NCBI GenBank assembly: GCA_028292265.1
Contig: JAQGMR010000023.1
Coordinates: 1-64,000, forward strand
Direction: 5' to 3'
DNA: 64,000 bases
Origin: Herminiimonas sp.
GTDB taxonomy: Bacteria > Pseudomonadota > Gammaproteobacteria > Burkholderiales > Burkholderiaceae_D
The notes below the pieces were generated by a model. The model saw nothing but the letters and a program-made list of their open reading frames with translations, searched no databases and was not told the DNA's origin. Of this stretch, positions 62,678 through 64,000 are shown in pieces. The number at the start of each line of letters is the position of its first letter. Position 1 is the first letter of the stretch. Both the position numbers and the translations under genes were made by a program.

Positions 62678-63494
62678 GGTTACTCCCGTTCTTGAGATCG
62701 AGGAAATTAAGCACCTGGCTGGTGAAAGCCTGGGCCACCTCCCAGTTGGAAAGATGCGCCGCGTTCAACTCAACAAACCGCGCGCCCTTTATTTTGTCAG
62801 CGACGAAGCGACCGGCCTCGGGCGGCGTCGACGTGTCGTGCCGCCCCGCGATGACCAAAGTCGGAACAGTGACCGCGGCAATCGCTTCCCGCTGGTCCAT
62901 GTCGCGCACCGCGGCGCAGTTTGCAACATAGCCCTGGGGCGGCGAGGCGAGCAGCATGTCGCGCACCCGTCCGACCTGCAGTTGCGCCGTGTCCTGAAAA
63001 TTTTTGGTGAACCAGACGTCCACCACGCCTGGAACAATGGCAGCCATGCCCTCGCTCTGCACCCGGTCTATGCGCGCGTTCCAGCCCTCCGCTGTGCCGA
63101 TCTTCGCCGCGGTGTTGCAGAGCACGAGCCGGTCCAGCCTGCGGCCAAGGTGCGCGCCCAGCCACATGCCAATCATGCCGCCCATCGACAATCCGCAGAA
63201 GTGCGCGCGACCAATTTCCAGGTAATCCATGAGGGCAACCACATCACCGGCCAACTGCGCAATGTTGTAGGGGCCGGGCGTTACCGTGGACTGGCCGTGG
63301 CCGCGTCCGTCGTACCGCAACACCTGAAAATTCTCCAGCAGCGCCGGCATTTGCGGCTCCCACATGGACAGGTTGGTGCCAAGAGAGTTCGAGAGGACAA
63401 GCACTGGCGCGCCAGGAGTGCCTTCCAGCTGGTAATGCAGGCGTAGCCCACCTGCATTACCGTTTTTTACATTAGCAATATTCGCAAAAGGCAT
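62670..63494 (-). CDS. pcaD: 3-oxoadipate enol-lactonase
   Basis: 274 residues, alpha/beta hydrolase. Nucleophile Ser103 in HFCGLSMGGMIG, acid in VIAGRHDTSTPP and His in LNAAHLSNWE. AGGATTAATC precedes the ATG, which lies five bases after the pcaB stop. It hydrolyses the enol-lactone to 3-oxoadipate in the protocatechuate branch of the beta-ketoadipate pathway. Confidence 0.95.
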   Translation of the reverse strand: MPFANIANVKNGNAGGLRLHYQLEGTPGAPVLVLSNSLGTNLSMWEPQMPALLENFQVLRYDGRGHGQSTVTPGPYNIAQLAGDVVALMDYLEIGRAHFCGLSMGGMIGMWLGAHLGRRLDRLVLCNTAAKIGTAEGWNARIDRVQSEGMAAIVPGVVDVWFTKNFQDTAQLQVGRVRDMLLASPPQGYVANCAAVRDMDQREAIAAVTVPTLVIAGRHDTSTPPEAGRFVADKIKGARFVELNAAHLSNWEVAQAFTSQVLNFLDLKNGSNHG

Positions 63495-63499
63495 GAAGA

Positions 63500-64000
63500 T
63501 TAATCCTTGCGTTCAGTTTTTTGACGACGATGCGTTTGCAGCACGCGGTCGACGAATTGTCCGGCTACGCCAAGGTAGCTGGACGGATTGAAAAGGCGGT
63601 CAAGTTCCGGAGATGACAGCGATTGTGCAAGCCGCGCGTCCGCAGCGAGACTGTCGACCAACACATCGCGCAGATTGCGCCGCTCTGCCACGGCGACACC
63701 GCACGCCTGCTCCACCAGCTTGTGCGCGGCGAGACGTCCGAGGTCGCGGCCAAGCGCAATGGTGACGGCCTCGGCCATGATGAGGCCGTCGGTCAAATGC
63801 AGGTTAGTCTGCATGCGGGCCGTGTCGACCGTTAAGCCTTCGGCCACCTGGCGCAGTTGGTGTGTGGCGGCGGCCGCAAGGCCGGCAATCTGTGGCACGG
63901 TATCCCACTCGGCTTGCCAACCGCCGAGCGCTCGCTCGTGCTCCTGCACCATGCCAGCCAGCATGGTTGACACCAGCCCTGGCATGCGCGCCGCACAGGT
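63500..64000 (-). CDS. pcaB: 3-carboxy-cis,cis-muconate cycloisomerase (C-terminal part)
   Basis: 166 C-terminal residues are visible; the gene continues beyond the right edge. PGLVSTMLAGMVQEHERALG followed by GWQAEW and the ALGRDLGRLAAHKLVEQAC segment identify PcaB of the fumarase/aspartase superfamily. It converts 3-carboxymuconate to 4-carboxymuconolactone. Head of the visible pcaB-pcaD-pcaC-liv transcript. Confidence 0.93.
   Translation of the reverse strand, partial: TCAARMPGLVSTMLAGMVQEHERALGGWQAEWDTVPQIAGLAAAATHQLRQVAEGLTVDTARMQTNLHLTDGLIMAEAVTIALGRDLGRLAAHKLVEQACGVAVAERRNLRDVLVDSLAADARLAQSLSSPELDRLFNPSSYLGVAGQFVDRVLQTHRRQKTERKD

Overview
The window reads as chromosome of a GC-rich betaproteobacterium, most likely order Burkholderiales (an Oxalobacteraceae-type genome such as Noviherbaspirillum or Herbaspirillum is a guess). 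The reasons are the protocatechuate (pca) and pobA genes, the Bordetella/Herbaspirillum style of many stand-alone periplasmic binding proteins and MFS carriers, and the high GC. No rRNA, tRNA, IS element, phage or CRISPR array was found.

Layout. 1-6333 (minus): two tandem, related, very large protein-kinase-like proteins with damaged catalytic motifs; the second carries a C-terminal DUF1810 domain. 6652-10957 (plus): TRAP transporter (DctP, fused DctQM) and a ferredoxin-reductase-type flavoprotein. 11154-13640 (minus): a long ankyrin-repeat protein. 13969-18026 (minus): a YbfB-type MFS carrier, then an ATP/ADP-antiporter-family transporter translationally coupled to an exported aldo/keto reductase. 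18366-21133 (plus): a secreted LVIVD-repeat protein coupled to pncB. 21305-27871 (minus): FAD monooxygenase, amidase, OxlT-type MFS carrier and gamma-glutamyltransferase. 28209-29095: a His-rich exported peptide and a small gene behind a LexA box. 29073-31105 (minus): a two-gene operon whose second gene is a UGSC-family selenoprotein with an in-frame UGA and a SECIS-like hairpin. 31271-33884 (plus): cytochrome P450 and a periplasmic binding protein. 34114-39234: a DSF-type quorum-sensing island (RpfC-like sensor kinase, RpfF-like synthase) flanked by its own acyl carrier protein and ketosynthase. 39702-43652: patatin phospholipase, AcpA/PLC-type lipoprotein and an AraC regulator, divergent from pobA (43842-45023). 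45256-49998: another binding protein and a large PAS/GAF hybrid kinase. 50172-56089: TonB receptor, DUF2946 protein and a TPR glycosyltransferase-like protein. 56388-57376: an unknown helical protein followed by a frameshifted CesT-type chaperone gene. 57432-64000 (minus): an eight-gene unit pcaB'-pcaD-pcaC-livH-livM-livG-livF-MFS.

How the parts fit. Two catabolic blocks complement each other: PobA makes protocatechuate from 4-hydroxybenzoate, and PcaB/C/D process its ring-cleavage product, with a Liv-type ABC importer in the same unit. The pseudokinases, the ankyrin protein and the chaperone gene look like a dispersed type III or other effector repertoire of a host-associated bacterium (inference; no secretion apparatus is in the window). 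The most noteworthy items are the UGSC selenoprotein operon, the DSF island with its own fatty-acid-synthesis parts, the paired pseudokinases and the LexA-controlled small gene.
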